NCBI GenBank assembly: GCA_000507305.1
Contig: DF239024.1
Location: 1 to 64,000 of the forward strand
From: Breviolum minutum Mf 1.05b.01
Lineage: Eukaryota > Sar > Dinophyceae > Suessiales > Symbiodiniaceae
Length of the DNA stretch: 64,000 nt
Direction: 5' to 3'
The notes below the pieces were generated by a model that had not been told where the DNA came from, did no database searches, and worked only from the letters and a program-made list of their open reading frames with translations. Made by a program: the position numbers and the translations under genes. This document shows positions 51,401-57,800 of the stretch, piece by piece. The stretch's first letter is position 1; each line of letters opens with the position of its first letter.

Positions 51401-53921
51401 TCAAAACCTCCGCCAGTCCTCATGGATCGGTTTTCATATATCATGCCATAAATCCAAACATCAGAATGGACCGTCATGGGTGACCTATGAATTGTGGGGG
51501 GCCCCGTGAATTTTTGTGGATCTCAACCAAAAACGGGGGAACCTGCTTGGATTAGTGATTGGTACAACCGATGTTTTTCATACTATCACTGGAAAAAATT
51601 GAAATCTGGGGAGGGTTAGTTGGTGATAAGAAGTCATCCCTAAGGTTTCAAATATCTTTTATTTTCACCCCTATTTGGGGAAGATTTCCAACTTGACTAA
51701 TTATTTTTCAAATGGGTGGAAACCACCAACTAGTTCAGAAAATCGTTTAAAGAAAAACAGTTGATAGCTATATTTAAGATTTCATTTCATGTACTACAGT
51801 TTTCATGCATATAGAACGTTACTTTTACGGGAGAAACTTGAAGATAAAAATACCACACCATGTACAATCCACAAATAATTCAAAGATTGGGTGATTACTA
51901 GGCACTATTCCTCTATGTTGCATGTTGTCGTTTATCTCCACAAGGACAGTCAGTATACTGTACTTAACCCCAAGAAGATTTTCCAAACAATGATTGTGAC
52001 GTTTCGTTCCCACCATAAGAACAGAAAACTGTGTTTGGGTGTTTTGTTTGGGGAAGAAAAGCACATGTAAATGTTTGCCAAGTTACTTTTTTCCCGACAT
52101 GCATTCACGTCGGTCACATTTGTCATGTTCGTTGGTAACACATGAAGATATCCGTTGGCATCCGCCAGCGTCCACAAAGTTGTCAAATACGATTTGAATC
52201 CCAGTACCTTGTGACCTCTTTTAGTGGTTTTTGTGTCCTAAAGAGCTTTTAAAAAGAACATGCTCCTCTTCAAGGGTGGTGCCTTCTCTCTTCACTTTTT
52301 AGTTCAGGCCATTTTTTTAAAGAAACTGGCACACCTTTCATGAAACACTCCAATTTTTCAGCCAAAGTTTCAGCCCTACCTTTATCCAATTGGTAAAAAC
52401 TCCAGGATACGTTTAAATTTGTTTAAGATGTTGTTGTTTTTCCTTTCTACCATGGTAAATCACCATGAAAAGCCACCATGTGGATAATCTGGGTGTTATT
52501 TTTTTTCCAAACCACCCTACACCCTGGAAGATTAACATGGAACCTACAAATCACCCATTTAGAAAGGAAAATGATCTTCCAAACCTCCAGGGAATTATGT
52601 TCCAGCCGTTAATCTTCAGGGGTGTAAACAATTCCAAGGATACCTTTGTGCAGTTTCCATTGGATTTAGATCTTGCTCCATTCGTGGTGGGTCCTAGCAG
52701 TACATCAGCCCAGTATCGCCTCTATGCGGTGGTCAATCATTCAGGGACATTGTCCTATGGACATTACACGGCCTACTGTGACTTGGTACAGGCTGGTGGT
52801 TTCAAACCATTTTTTATTTTCATCCCTATTTGGGGAAGATGAACCCATTTTGACGAGCATATTTCTCAAAGGGGTTGAAAGCACCAACGAGGGTACTTTT
52901 CGAAGACAAAAATCGCGAAAAAAAAAAACGGTACTAGAAAAGGGCGATTTCAGGGATGCAAATTTCATACCGGTTGATGGTTCAGAAATCCCATTCCCAA
53001 CCACCGAAAGGACGGTACTAAAACCTTTGGTAAACAATGGGGATAAACTACCGTTCCCTCAACTGGTGAGTTTACCGGATTTCTGAACCATCACTACTCA
53101 AAACACCCATCAACAAAACCTAGTTGGTGGTTACCAACCTCAACAGTAGTTGGCGAACCGGGTGTGTTGTAACTTTCTTGGAATTGAAGGGTGGAGTCTA
53201 TAGGCAAATCTCATCCCCCACCCAGTTCCAACTGCCGTAGGTGTAGGGGAATTCCCACAATATAAACGCTGGTGATTGGATCAACGAATGTTCCCCCAAA
53301 GGGAATTAATAGTGATTTGCCCAGATAGGATTCCCATGGGATTGATATGATATTTACCTAACATGATTGGTTGAACAATTTTTATGGTAAATTAGCTGTT
53401 GAGGGTGGTTTTTCCATGGCATGGGTTTTCAAAAAAGACGCCAAGAGCTAGTGCGGAGAATGTTGTTACTTATAACTGGTAGGGGACCCACCTTGTGCCC
53501 TCTTTTGTTATTTTTGCTGAGCTTTATACGTAGTTGGCAAAAGGCAAGTTCTGTATGCAACATGTCAAGTTTTCTTTGGATTTCCCAGTATAAGTAGGAA
53601 CAACACATCAAAATTCAATCGCGAATGGCCATGGGGCCCAATTCATGTGTTTTCTTTTGGCATTTTGCAACTGGAACCCAAAAATCCACCAAAAACAAAC
53701 AGCATTGACACATCCAAGTCCATTTATGGGGGTTATAACCCCAGTTACCCATATATAAATATATCAGGCCATTTCTAGCGACCCCATTTCACCCAGGTAA
53801 AGTGGGTCAAGAGGCAGATCGAAGTCGATGGTATCACTTCAATGATGCCACGGTGTCGCCGGTGTCGGAGTCGGAGATCGTTTCAAGGGAGGCCTATCTC
53901 CTTTTTTATGAGCGTGTCTGA
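36301..53921 (+). CDS. Ubiquitin-specific protease with three N-terminal ubiquitin-like domains (multi-exon gene)
   Basis: The cysteine protease (peptidase family C19) removes ubiquitin from proteins. Exons in order: 36301-36440, 36718-about 36835 (Ubl1); about 41197-41304, about 41800-41857, 42481-42665 (Ubl2 and linker); 43206-43625 (Ubl3 and Cys box); 44637-44770; 45944-45986; 46770-46880; 49185-49274; 50156-about 50480; 52639-52791 (His box); 53814-53921 (Asp and stop). Catalytic Cys lies in NMGNTCYLNS (codon 43548), His in YGHYTAYC (52762), Asp in WYHFNDATVS (53844). Exon phases agree at all fully resolved junctions. Donors are GT, GC or GA; every acceptor is AG|G. Open points: the end of the 50156 exon, the internal junction of Ubl2, and the linker between Ubl1 and Ubl2. 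The start at 36301 gives MQIFIKTYTG, as in ubiquitin itself, but an upstream exon (for example 35204) may belong too. The domain order resembles the USP4/15 type, though with ubiquitin-like repeats instead of a DUSP domain. Confidence 0.85.
36718..36835 (+). CDS. USP gene exon: second half of ubiquitin-like domain 1
   Basis: KQLLDDAQQLSFYDIHSEAT, then LELE, completes a ubiquitin fold (compare KQLEDGRTLSDYNIQ..STLHLVL). The frame continues as SQRSLSTLVGTS until the D element that starts at about 36836. The exact donor is not resolved. Confidence 0.75.
36836..36959 (+). mobile_element. Introner-like TIR element, family D copy 6
   Basis: gggaggatgtttccaaaaatag at the left and ttttcggaaacatccacat at the right. 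It sits in the USP gene intron directly after the second exon. Confidence 0.8.
36962..37109. mobile_element. Introner-like element, family H copy 2
   Basis: gtcattggatgtttggttgg at the left and taacttcctgggacatccaagt at the right. It immediately follows a D element. Confidence 0.65.
37337..37452. mobile_element. Family K-like element, diverged
   Basis: aatggaagaaattttgcacca at the left and tggcaggatttcagcaatcaat at the right, like the K copy at 43678. Confidence 0.4.
37789..37907 (+). mobile_element. Introner-like element, family C copy 9
   Basis: tgggtggtggcaactgaaat at the left and aaaaaccactcag at the right. The core ccaattttgacgactgtgca is lengthened. Confidence 0.7.
38519..38626. mobile_element. 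Introner-like TIR element, family F
   Basis: tacaccctagaaatctaaca at the left and tgttaattttcgggggtgta at the right. Forms a subtype with the copy at 51274 (gataccaaa core). Confidence 0.8.
38785..38893 (+). mobile_element. Introner-like TIR element, family D copy 7
   Basis: aattgggtgtttccgaaaat at the left and attttcggaaacacccaatt at the right: perfect inverted ends. Confidence 0.9.
39086..39221. mobile_element. Introner-like TIR element, family M copy 3
   Basis: caggtacccaaaaatgccgc at the left and catgttaaggaacctg at the right. GT donor and AG acceptor positions are kept. Confidence 0.7.
39642..39746 (-). mobile_element. Introner-like TIR element, family E, reverse core
   Basis: taccctccctgaaaccaaca at the left and gttagtttcagggagggta at the right. 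Confidence 0.9.
39747..40358. other. Intron sequence, no gene supported
   Basis: About 610 bp in the USP intron between Ubl1 and Ubl2 exons. No TIR element recognised. A/T-rich with short tandem ta stretches. Confidence 0.35.
40359..40463. mobile_element. Introner-like TIR element, family F-prime
   Basis: tacacccctgaagaataacat at the left and catgttaatcttccggggtgta at the right. Confidence 0.85.
41063..41152. repeat. Family Q element, copy 1
   Basis: ggaccccaaaaccatgaaaa..gaaggtttt, ccaaaatatgggtt, cctaaaaatgaaggttg and cccatggtt. Same motif order as copies at 11732 and 48906. It lies 45 bp before a USP exon. Confidence 0.5.
41197..41304 (+). CDS. USP gene exon: start of ubiquitin-like domain 2
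   Basis: Acceptor TTGAG|GCTG. The frame reads RTVILEIKTLAGSLGSFTMN, then VGDSLETLVEII. The LEIKTLAG..FTMNVGDSLETL pattern matches ubiquitin strands 1-2 and the start of the helix. The coding part may stop at ACTTTG|GTTGAA (41293) rather than run to the F element at 41305. Confidence 0.65.
41305..41414. mobile_element. Introner-like TIR element, family F
   Basis: gcacccccgaaaactaacat at the left and atgttagttttccggggtgta at the right. It lies within a few bases of the exon end. Confidence 0.85.
41760..41857 (+). CDS. USP gene exon: middle of ubiquitin-like domain 2
   Basis: SVKLRQPKGRLKDIIQEQHG, then IAEDRQLLCYKG. LKDIIQEQHGIAEDRQLL matches the ubiquitin helix and GI.PDQQRL segment. The true start is probably near 41800 (AAG|GGGAGG). 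Donor AAAG|GTACGT at 41858 is canonical. Confidence 0.7.
42245..42351. mobile_element. Introner-like TIR element, family D-prime copy 2
   Basis: tatgggggtttcctaaaatgg at the left and aattaaggaaacccccata at the right. Confidence 0.85.
42481..42665 (+). CDS. USP gene exon: end of ubiquitin-like domain 2 and linker
   Basis: Acceptor TTGCAG|GTAAGC. KQLVEDDRTIGDHQFEANER, then GVVFRCFRTRG, matches KQLEDGRTLSDYNIQ and the last ubiquitin strand. A linker follows to the donor CGATG|GTAAGG. Phase agrees with both neighbours. Confidence 0.75.
42757..42882. mobile_element. Introner-like TIR element, family I, with CTCGA array
   Basis: ccatgggactgttctgtaaa at the left and aacccatggg at the right. An expanded gactc/ctcga pentamer array lies at 42838-42870 in the right half. 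Confidence 0.65.
43206..43625 (+). CDS. USP gene exon: ubiquitin-like domain 3 and catalytic Cys box
   Basis: 140 codons, phase 0 on both sides. Residues 11-82 form the third ubiquitin-like domain (VTVKLLTGKNFPLEICTSKT, then GGHQLKDEAKVSEYKIEAGN). A Ser/Thr linker follows. Residues 105-135 are the USP Cys box: CGLFNMGNTCYLNSTLQALS with the nucleophile Cys at residue 115. Donor CTACAAG|GTGGGA. Confidence 0.9.
43678..43782. mobile_element. Introner-like TIR element, family K
   Basis: tactcttgatggacgaaatcc at the left and gattttgtccatcaacagta at the right. It lies 52 bp into the intron after the Cys-box exon. Confidence 0.8.
43940..44050. repeat. Family N-like element
   Basis: aggtaagggaatcatcctacc, then aaaggccgaaagattcaggttt and atttgcccaa, shared in order with 35755-35845. 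The ends are not clearly inverted. Confidence 0.4.
44214..44311 (+). mobile_element. Introner-like element, family C copy 10
   Basis: taggtggcaactcaaatatg at the left and ttgaaaccaccaactag at the right. Confidence 0.85.
44462..44568. mobile_element. Introner-like TIR element, family K copy 4
   Basis: tactgctgatggaagaaatcc at the left and gaatttcttccatcaacagta at the right. Confidence 0.85.
44637..44770 (+). CDS. USP gene exon after the Cys box
   Basis: Reads ADISTSPESMGGRLADGFAN, then LLRSLWDGGYRAVNPSKLRE. This matches the USP segment M.G.LA.AFA.LL..LW.G....V.P..L. Acceptor TTCAAAG|GCTG; GC donor GAGAA|GCTTAG. Confidence 0.85.
44798..44945. mobile_element. Introner-like TIR element, family B copy 4
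   Basis: tacttggaggatcatcccag at the left and gggatgaccctccaagta at the right. It lies 27 bp after an exon of the USP gene. Confidence 0.85.
44946..45579. other. Intron sequence, no gene supported
   Basis: About 630 bp of USP intron. Open frames on both strands overlap (for example 45135-45590 minus) with no domain. No TIR element recognised. Confidence 0.35.
45580..45680 (+). mobile_element. Family C element, copy 11, left end lost
   Basis: The core ttttcacccctacttgggga and the right end ttgaaaccaccaactag are intact. The left TIR is degraded. Confidence 0.75.
45808..45903. mobile_element. Introner-like TIR element, family I
   Basis: gatggatccatgggactggt at the left and cgttcgtcccatggatccgtc at the right. 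It lies 41 bp before a USP exon. Confidence 0.75.
45944..45986 (+). CDS. USP gene mini-exon
   Basis: 43 nt encoding KWQQFAGYRQHDAQ, the USP F.GY.QQDA.E motif. Acceptor GCTTCAG|GAAG; GA donor GCACAG|GAGCGG. AGGAGC occurs at both ends of the following intron. Confidence 0.85.
46516..46735. mobile_element. Family I element split by a family C insertion
   Basis: The left half (gtagatttacctacatgaac..aatgtaggtaaac) and the right half (tagatataataccattacac, ggatggtatggg) flank the C copy at 46581-46701. Confidence 0.7.
46581..46701 (+). mobile_element. Introner-like element, family C copy 12, nested in I
   Basis: ctcggtggtggcaactcaaat at the left and cttgaaaccaccaactagg at the right, with small internal duplications (gggccctaggg; tttgactttgac). 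Confidence 0.8.
46770..46880 (+). CDS. USP gene exon
   Basis: Reads ELLMFFLDGLHEDVNRKPPK, then NAVNGSVFPEPVATGIE. ELL.F.LDGLHEDLNR is a USP hallmark. Acceptor CCCAGCAG|GAGCTG; donor ATTGAG|GTCTGC. Confidence 0.9.
46888..47108. mobile_element. Family D-prime element split by a family D insertion
   Basis: The left part (ggtttcctacaatggtggg..accatgggtttt) and the right part (cattttggggtgtg..accaccatttgaggaaacaccc) together match the reverse of the D-prime copy at 2444. 46945-47053 between them is a complete D element. Confidence 0.7.
46945..47053 (-). mobile_element. Introner-like TIR element, family D copy 8, nested in D-prime
   Basis: atggatgtgttccgcaaatag at the left and ctatttttggaaacacccaa at the right. 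The core is in minus orientation. Confidence 0.8.
47119..47231. mobile_element. Family E-like element, diverged ends
   Basis: acttccttccctcaagctaac at the left and gctatgttactgtcaaaggg at the right. Confidence 0.5.
47403..47612. mobile_element. Family I element split by a family D insertion
   Basis: The left half (ccataggatccaggtagat, tttacctacatt) and the right half (atatttagtaggtccaatata..gtcc..cccatggg) flank the D copy at 47433-47540. Confidence 0.65.
47433..47540 (-). mobile_element. Introner-like TIR element, family D copy 9, nested in I
   Basis: ttgggtgtttccgaaaatag at the left and ctatttttggaaacatccat at the right. Minus-orientation core. Confidence 0.85.
47662..47785. mobile_element. 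Introner-like TIR element, family J copy 4
   Basis: tgcctggaaactgaaacaacc at the left and ggttgtttggagttccaggtg at the right. Confidence 0.8.
47844..47952 (+). mobile_element. Introner-like element, family C copy 13, flanked by a 16 bp repeat
   Basis: tgctggtggtttcaaacattt at the left and aaccaccaactag at the right. ttgttccaaagaaatt stands on both sides (about 47821 and 47955). Confidence 0.8.
47972..48472. other. Intron sequence, no gene supported
   Basis: About 500 bp of USP intron, AT-rich, with no exon and no clear element. Confidence 0.35.
48473..48589 (+). mobile_element. Introner-like element, family E
   Basis: tttctccctgaaacgaacagc at the left and atgttagtcttagggagtgta at the right. 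A family C-like fragment (ccattttgaggagcatag) follows. Confidence 0.65.
48906..49006. repeat. Family Q element, copy 3
   Basis: ggaaccccaaaacccattaa, gatgaaggttttagcc, ccaaatatgggtg and ccccatggt in the family order. Confidence 0.5.
49050..49172. mobile_element. Introner-like element, family H copy 3
   Basis: tgtcctgttggaagttagga at the left and taacttcctgggacatcca at the right. It ends 13 bp before a USP exon. Confidence 0.75.
49185..49274 (+). CDS. USP gene exon
   Basis: Reads VLAGEPSKVAKFAPDESLNS, then SKIMDIFQFQ, corresponding to the USP segment ending in RN.S.I.D.FQGQ. Acceptor ACGTCAG|GTCTTG; GC donor TTCCAG|GCGTTT. GTCT stands at both borders of the preceding intron. Confidence 0.8.
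49627..49749. mobile_element. Introner-like TIR element, family J copy 5
   Basis: aacctggtaccctaaacaacc at the left and ggttgtttggagttccagg at the right. Confidence 0.75.
49899..50005 (-). mobile_element. Introner-like TIR element, family D copy 10
   Basis: tatgggtgtttccaaaaatag at the left and attttaggaaacccccata at the right. Minus-orientation core. Confidence 0.9.
50156..50480 (+). CDS. USP gene exon: middle of the catalytic domain
   Basis: Acceptor CGAACAG|GTCCG. VRSEITFEDLADEDLHHKFE and AMVYLSLPI replace the usual zinc-ribbon segment (ST..C..C....F.PF.YLSLPL). Later come NLLHCLEQFANHEELAQDDW and SAPECLIIHLKRF, the USP LE.CL..F...E.L and L.P..LIIHLKRF motifs. The first CxxC is absent, and the second site is YCERTRRC. 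The donor is unresolved; ACAG|GTGCCG (50479-50480 region) and a GC site a few bases later are possible. Confidence 0.8.
50884..51098. mobile_element. Family G element split by a nested F insertion
   Basis: The left part (tagactccagtaaaccaaca..gaagatg) and the right part (tttcgtattgaaaattggg..gttagtttactggagggta) match G at 6915. The F copy sits exactly at the internal TA. Confidence 0.85.
50936..51042. mobile_element. Introner-like TIR element, family F, nested in G
   Basis: tacacccttgaaaactaaca at the left and tgttagttttccggggagta at the right. The intact target (gatgtatttc at 6963) shows a 2 bp TA duplication. Confidence 0.9.
51274..51377. mobile_element. Introner-like TIR element, family F
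   Basis: tacaccccagaaatctaacat at the left and atgttagttttcgggggtgta at the right. Confidence 0.85.
51639..51733 (+). mobile_element. Family C element, copy 14, left end shortened
   Basis: ctaaggtttcaaatatctt at the left and ggtggaaaccaccaactag at the right. Confidence 0.75.
51734..52500. other. Intron sequence, no gene supported
   Basis: About 770 bp of USP intron. Minus-strand open frames (51825-52186) have no domain. No TIR element recognised. Confidence 0.35.
52518..52626. mobile_element. Introner-like TIR element, family F-prime
   Basis: tacaccctggaagattaaca at the left and ccgttaatcttcaggggtgta at the right. It ends 12 bp before the His-box exon, so it may supply part of that intron's 3-prime end. 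Confidence 0.85.
52639..52791 (+). CDS. USP gene exon: catalytic His box
   Basis: 51 codons, phase 0 both sides: DTFVQFPLDLDLAPFVVGPS, then YRLYAVVNHSGTLSYGHYTA and YCDLVQ. YAVVNHSG.L.YGHYTAYC is the USP His box (His at residue 42). Acceptor TTCCAAG|GATA; GC donor GTACAG|GCTGGT. Confidence 0.9.
52792..52891 (+). mobile_element. Introner-like element, family C copy 15, at an exon edge
   Basis: gctggtggtttcaaacc begins exactly where the His-box exon ends, so its first bases serve as the GC donor. The right end is ggttgaaagcaccaacgagg. Here the acceptor actually used lies 920 bp further on (53813). Confidence 0.8.
52968..53096. mobile_element. Introner-like TIR element, family K copy 5
   Basis: taccggttgatggttcagaaa at the left and ggatttctgaaccatcacta at the right. 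Confidence 0.8.
53814..53921 (+). CDS. USP gene terminal exon
   Basis: Reads ADRSRWYHFNDATVSPVSES, then EIVSREAYLLFYERV and TGA at 53919-53921. W..FND..V....E......AYLLFY.R is the usual USP C-terminal end. Acceptor AAGAG|GCAG. Confidence 0.9.
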   Translation, partial: ADRSRWYHFNDATVSPVSESEIVSREAYLLFYERV

Positions 53922-54011
53922 CGGTCCGACAAAACAAAACGAGCAAAGTTCATTAAAAAAACCCAGAGGTTGGTTGTTTGATATAAGTGCGATGAAGTAC
54001 TATCCAATACC

Positions 54012-54118
54012 CAATTAGATGGGGATGATAGTAAGCCAATATAAGGATTCCTATAAACCAATCAGGATTCAATGGAATGTCATAAGTCAAATTTGGGTTT
54101 TGAACGCTGCTCACCCGG
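54012..54118. mobile_element. Introner-like element, family L copy 6
   Basis: ataaggattcctataaacca, atcaggattcaatggaatgtc and gggttttgaacgctgctca match other L copies. The left end is degraded. Confidence 0.5.
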
Positions 54119-54203
54119 GGTAAAAATCGTGTGTGAAACAACGACACACAACACCTTCCCGAGAAGTGACCCGCCCTCATCGCCACAAGAGAGAAATACA
54201 AGA

Positions 54204-54308
54204 TACCCCCCCGAAGTTTAACATAGCCCCTGAAAATAGGGAATCCCAAAAGGAAACTCATCTTCCAACCATCCATTTTCAGGGGCTATGTTAAACTTCC
54301 AGGGGGTA
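54204..54308. mobile_element. Introner-like TIR element, family F
   Basis: tacccccccgaagtttaacat at the left and atgttaaacttccagggggta at the right. Confidence 0.85.
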
Positions 54309-54771
54309 TGTCAGAGTTTCACCGCAAAGACAGAATCGTGACGTGACAGAGCCCGATTGAAAAAAAAAAAACGCAAAAAAAAGGTGCAGGTGAAGTGGAC
54401 GAAAGTCGGAAGCAGGAGGTATCAAGAAAAAAAAATGTTTGGTTTTTGTTTTAACAGTTTACTAAATACCAGTTTTTCAGTGTTTTCACTCGGGTTACAG
54501 GTGGTGGTTTGGTTTCAATTTCTTGTAGTTCATCTATAAAGGTTTACTTGCAAAGATGATCCAAGTCGGAAAAAAAAACCTGCAACTGGGGGGTGGCAAA
54601 GTTTACCATCGCCAAGTTTCACTAGGTCATTCTTGGTTGAACGATGAAATTCGGACCATGTTGAGATCTCATACTTTCATATCTCTGATCCATATGATTG
54701 GCACTTGTGCTTCCATCCTCCATATGCCATAGGGTTTTATATGTGTGTTTTCTTTGATCAACGATCACCGA

Positions 54772-54835
54772 TCCTCACCTAAACGATCCATGTGAAGGTT
54801 ACTTCCTCACCTAAACGATCCATGTGAAGGTTACT
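54772..54835. repeat. Two-copy tandem duplication, 32 bp unit
   Basis: tcctcacctaaacgatccat plus 12 more bases occurs twice head to tail, just upstream of the ankyrin gene's first visible exon. Confidence 0.9.
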
Positions 54836-54848
54836 TACCTCATCACAG

Positions 54849-57800
54849 CTCGAGCAGATCCCAACATCAAGGAGGCAAACAAAAACAGCTGTCGTGGGAG
54901 TTTCCGCTGTCACAACTGGAAAACGTTTCGCCCCATTTTTTGGGACCAATTTAGAGATGTGTTGATGTTCAAGTTTTTGTGTTACTTACTACATATAGCA
55001 TGTGGAAAGACTCAAAAGGTACAGATTGTTAGGGATGTCAACTGTACATTGCTAATTTGAAGGTCCAATCAAATCAACTTCCACACTTTTTGAAACTCAT
55101 CCGTTCCTTTACATGTTTTTTCATACACATTCTGCAGCAAATTGTTCATGTTTTTTTTGCCCATCCCCGGATACCTAATGTGATTTCATATCCCGTATCC
55201 TACTGATATACCAGTGCCATGGATCCTATGGGTATAATCATTTCTAAAAATAGATGGTATAGCAGTAGATTGGATACTGGAACCCCTGTGATCAACAACC
55301 AAAAGTTTTTGGACATAAGGTGCCAAAAAAAAAGGTGCATTGTACATCAGCCTTGACTGATGCAAGGCACCTAAAACAAACAGCAACCGCACCTGCTCCC
55401 AAAATTAGAAGGCATTGTCTTCCAAAAGTCATCAATTTGCAGTTGCAAACTTGCTGTTAGTTTCCGGGGAGGATAAACCTTATTAATGAGTATATAATAA
55501 ATAGGTATATAAACCTACCTATAAATGGGTATATAAACCATACAATGTGGGGTGGGATCCTTATTTTGGGAGGAATCCCACCTCAAAAAAAAACACTGCC
55601 AGATCTCTCTTCAATTTTTTTTGTTGTGTTTTTGTTTTTTTGGGGGGGTTGGTTGTGGTAACTTGGTCGTTGGACGCCTCTTAATTTTTTGTCACAAAAC
55701 CCCCTGCCTCGGCCGAAATCCAAACGGGGGGTTGACGACCGGCTCAACAGATCTCCCAATGTGGTGGACGCACTCCACTGCACGTGGCCGCCTGGGAGTC
55801 TTAGAGTCGATGGGAGGTCGGATTTCCCATTGGGTTAAAGAAACGGCAGGATTTACTGATTTACTACCTACACATGCAAAACCATGTAAGAATCAAGGCG
55901 AAATGTAAGTAACTCATATATCTGGTCAAATTATAGCAACCTCACACGACCTCACCCCAAAAGGTAGCTAAGGAATGGAAATTCCCTTATTTCAGGGAAA
56001 CATAGGTTGGTGAAATATTATAATTTGGCCAGATATATGGATCCTAGGGTTTATAGTTATTAGGGATGAAATCCTACCCATTGATATAGGGAGTATTTCA
56101 TAAATTTGTGATTAAGGATCCCTATTAAACAACCAGGATTCAATGGAAAGTAAGAGGGTTTTGTAGATGGCTCATATAGAGAATCTACTACTACTTACAG
56201 GGTTTGACATGTGTCAGGTGCTTAGCAGGAACGGTATGAATTTCCGGAAGGTTTTTGAAGGAGAATTCACCGAGATCTTCCAGATTTGTTCCTAATTAGT
56301 TTTGAAGTTTTGACGTCATTGTCACATAATTTATATGATTTATTGTCAGTACTTATTTCATCTATTTTTATACACTGCAGATACATGAAGATATAGTACT
56401 TCGCATATTTTTTTTAGATCTTACTCTGTGCGTTTTTCCCCCCTTACTTTGCATGACCCCTTGACATCACCACAAGGCCCACAGCAATTTGGCCGAGATC
56501 GTCATGAAGCTCTTGGCGGCAGGTGTTGGGCCTCATCAACGGCCGACAGAAAATCTCCGGATTCCATAAGGACCTTGTTACATGGGAAAATCAACCCTAA
56601 AGATTGAAAGGTATTGTCCCTTGGTGATGTAGGGTTTCTCCTACTTTTTAGGGTTGTTTCAGGTGATTATGGCAAACCCTGAAATGGGAAGTTCTGGTAG
56701 GTTTGAAAAGGGTCGTTTTTGTCAACCAACATGTATGGAGTGTAGCATGTATTTTGTGACATTATGATATGATAATCATGATGTTTTTCTTATTTGGATG
56801 ATTTACCCAGGGTTTCCTCGCTAGAGTGGAGGATTCGGGTATTTTCCTCTAATATGATCATAAGAATTCAGGGTGTAGGGAATTATAGCCATTTGCCCGG
56901 ATACATACGAAAATGTCCACCCTGTGGATAGCTCGTTGTTGTTTTTGTTGAAACAGTTTTATGGTTTTTTAACCAAATGATGTTTTTTTTGGTATGTTGA
57001 AATTCTGGGCCGTAGGGCCGTAGTTGTTTGGGGTTCACCTGCTTAGACTTATTGGTCAGGGGAAGATCCACAAAAAAAAAGTATGTTCACCATTTGTTCA
57101 AATACCTTGGCTTGTCCCCCTTCAGTAATAATGGAAAATGAAAGTTTAGGTTAGATTCTGCTGGAAATGTCAGAATCGTGGTGGTGACTGTTACTGGGAA
57201 GCGGGAAAACCCAATCGAATAGGAATGTCACCTGCTAATACTGTTGTTGGAAAAAATCCTACAGCAGTTGATATGGTAAATTTCCCATCATTTACAGGAT
57301 TTCATACATGTCAATTTGGTGATTGCCGGATTTCTGAACCATCAACAGTATCTCACTGGAAAGGTGGACATACTTGGAAGTCCCAGGAAGTTAGTAAAAG
57401 GTTAGTAAGTAGGTTATAACCCTAATATATCCCATTTTCTAGATAGGTTATACTGTAACCCATTTACTAACCATTGATCCTAACTTCCAACGGGACATCC
57501 AAATATGTCCAAGAAAATACCTCAACTTGAATGTCTCCAGGTGCAGAAGTTACACTTCAGGATGCTCGTGGTAGTACGACTGGAGCTTAGTTGATGATGG
57601 TCACTGAGTCATTGGGCTTTTAACTACCCTCCCTGAAACTAACATAGCACCTGAAAAACCGATGGTTGGAAGACTATTTTCCCTTTGGGATGGCCTATTT
57701 TCAGTGGCTATGTTAGTTTTACGGAGGGTAGGTGGTGGCAACTCAAATATTTTCTATGTTCACCCCTACCTGGGGAGATGATCCAATTTGACTAACATTT

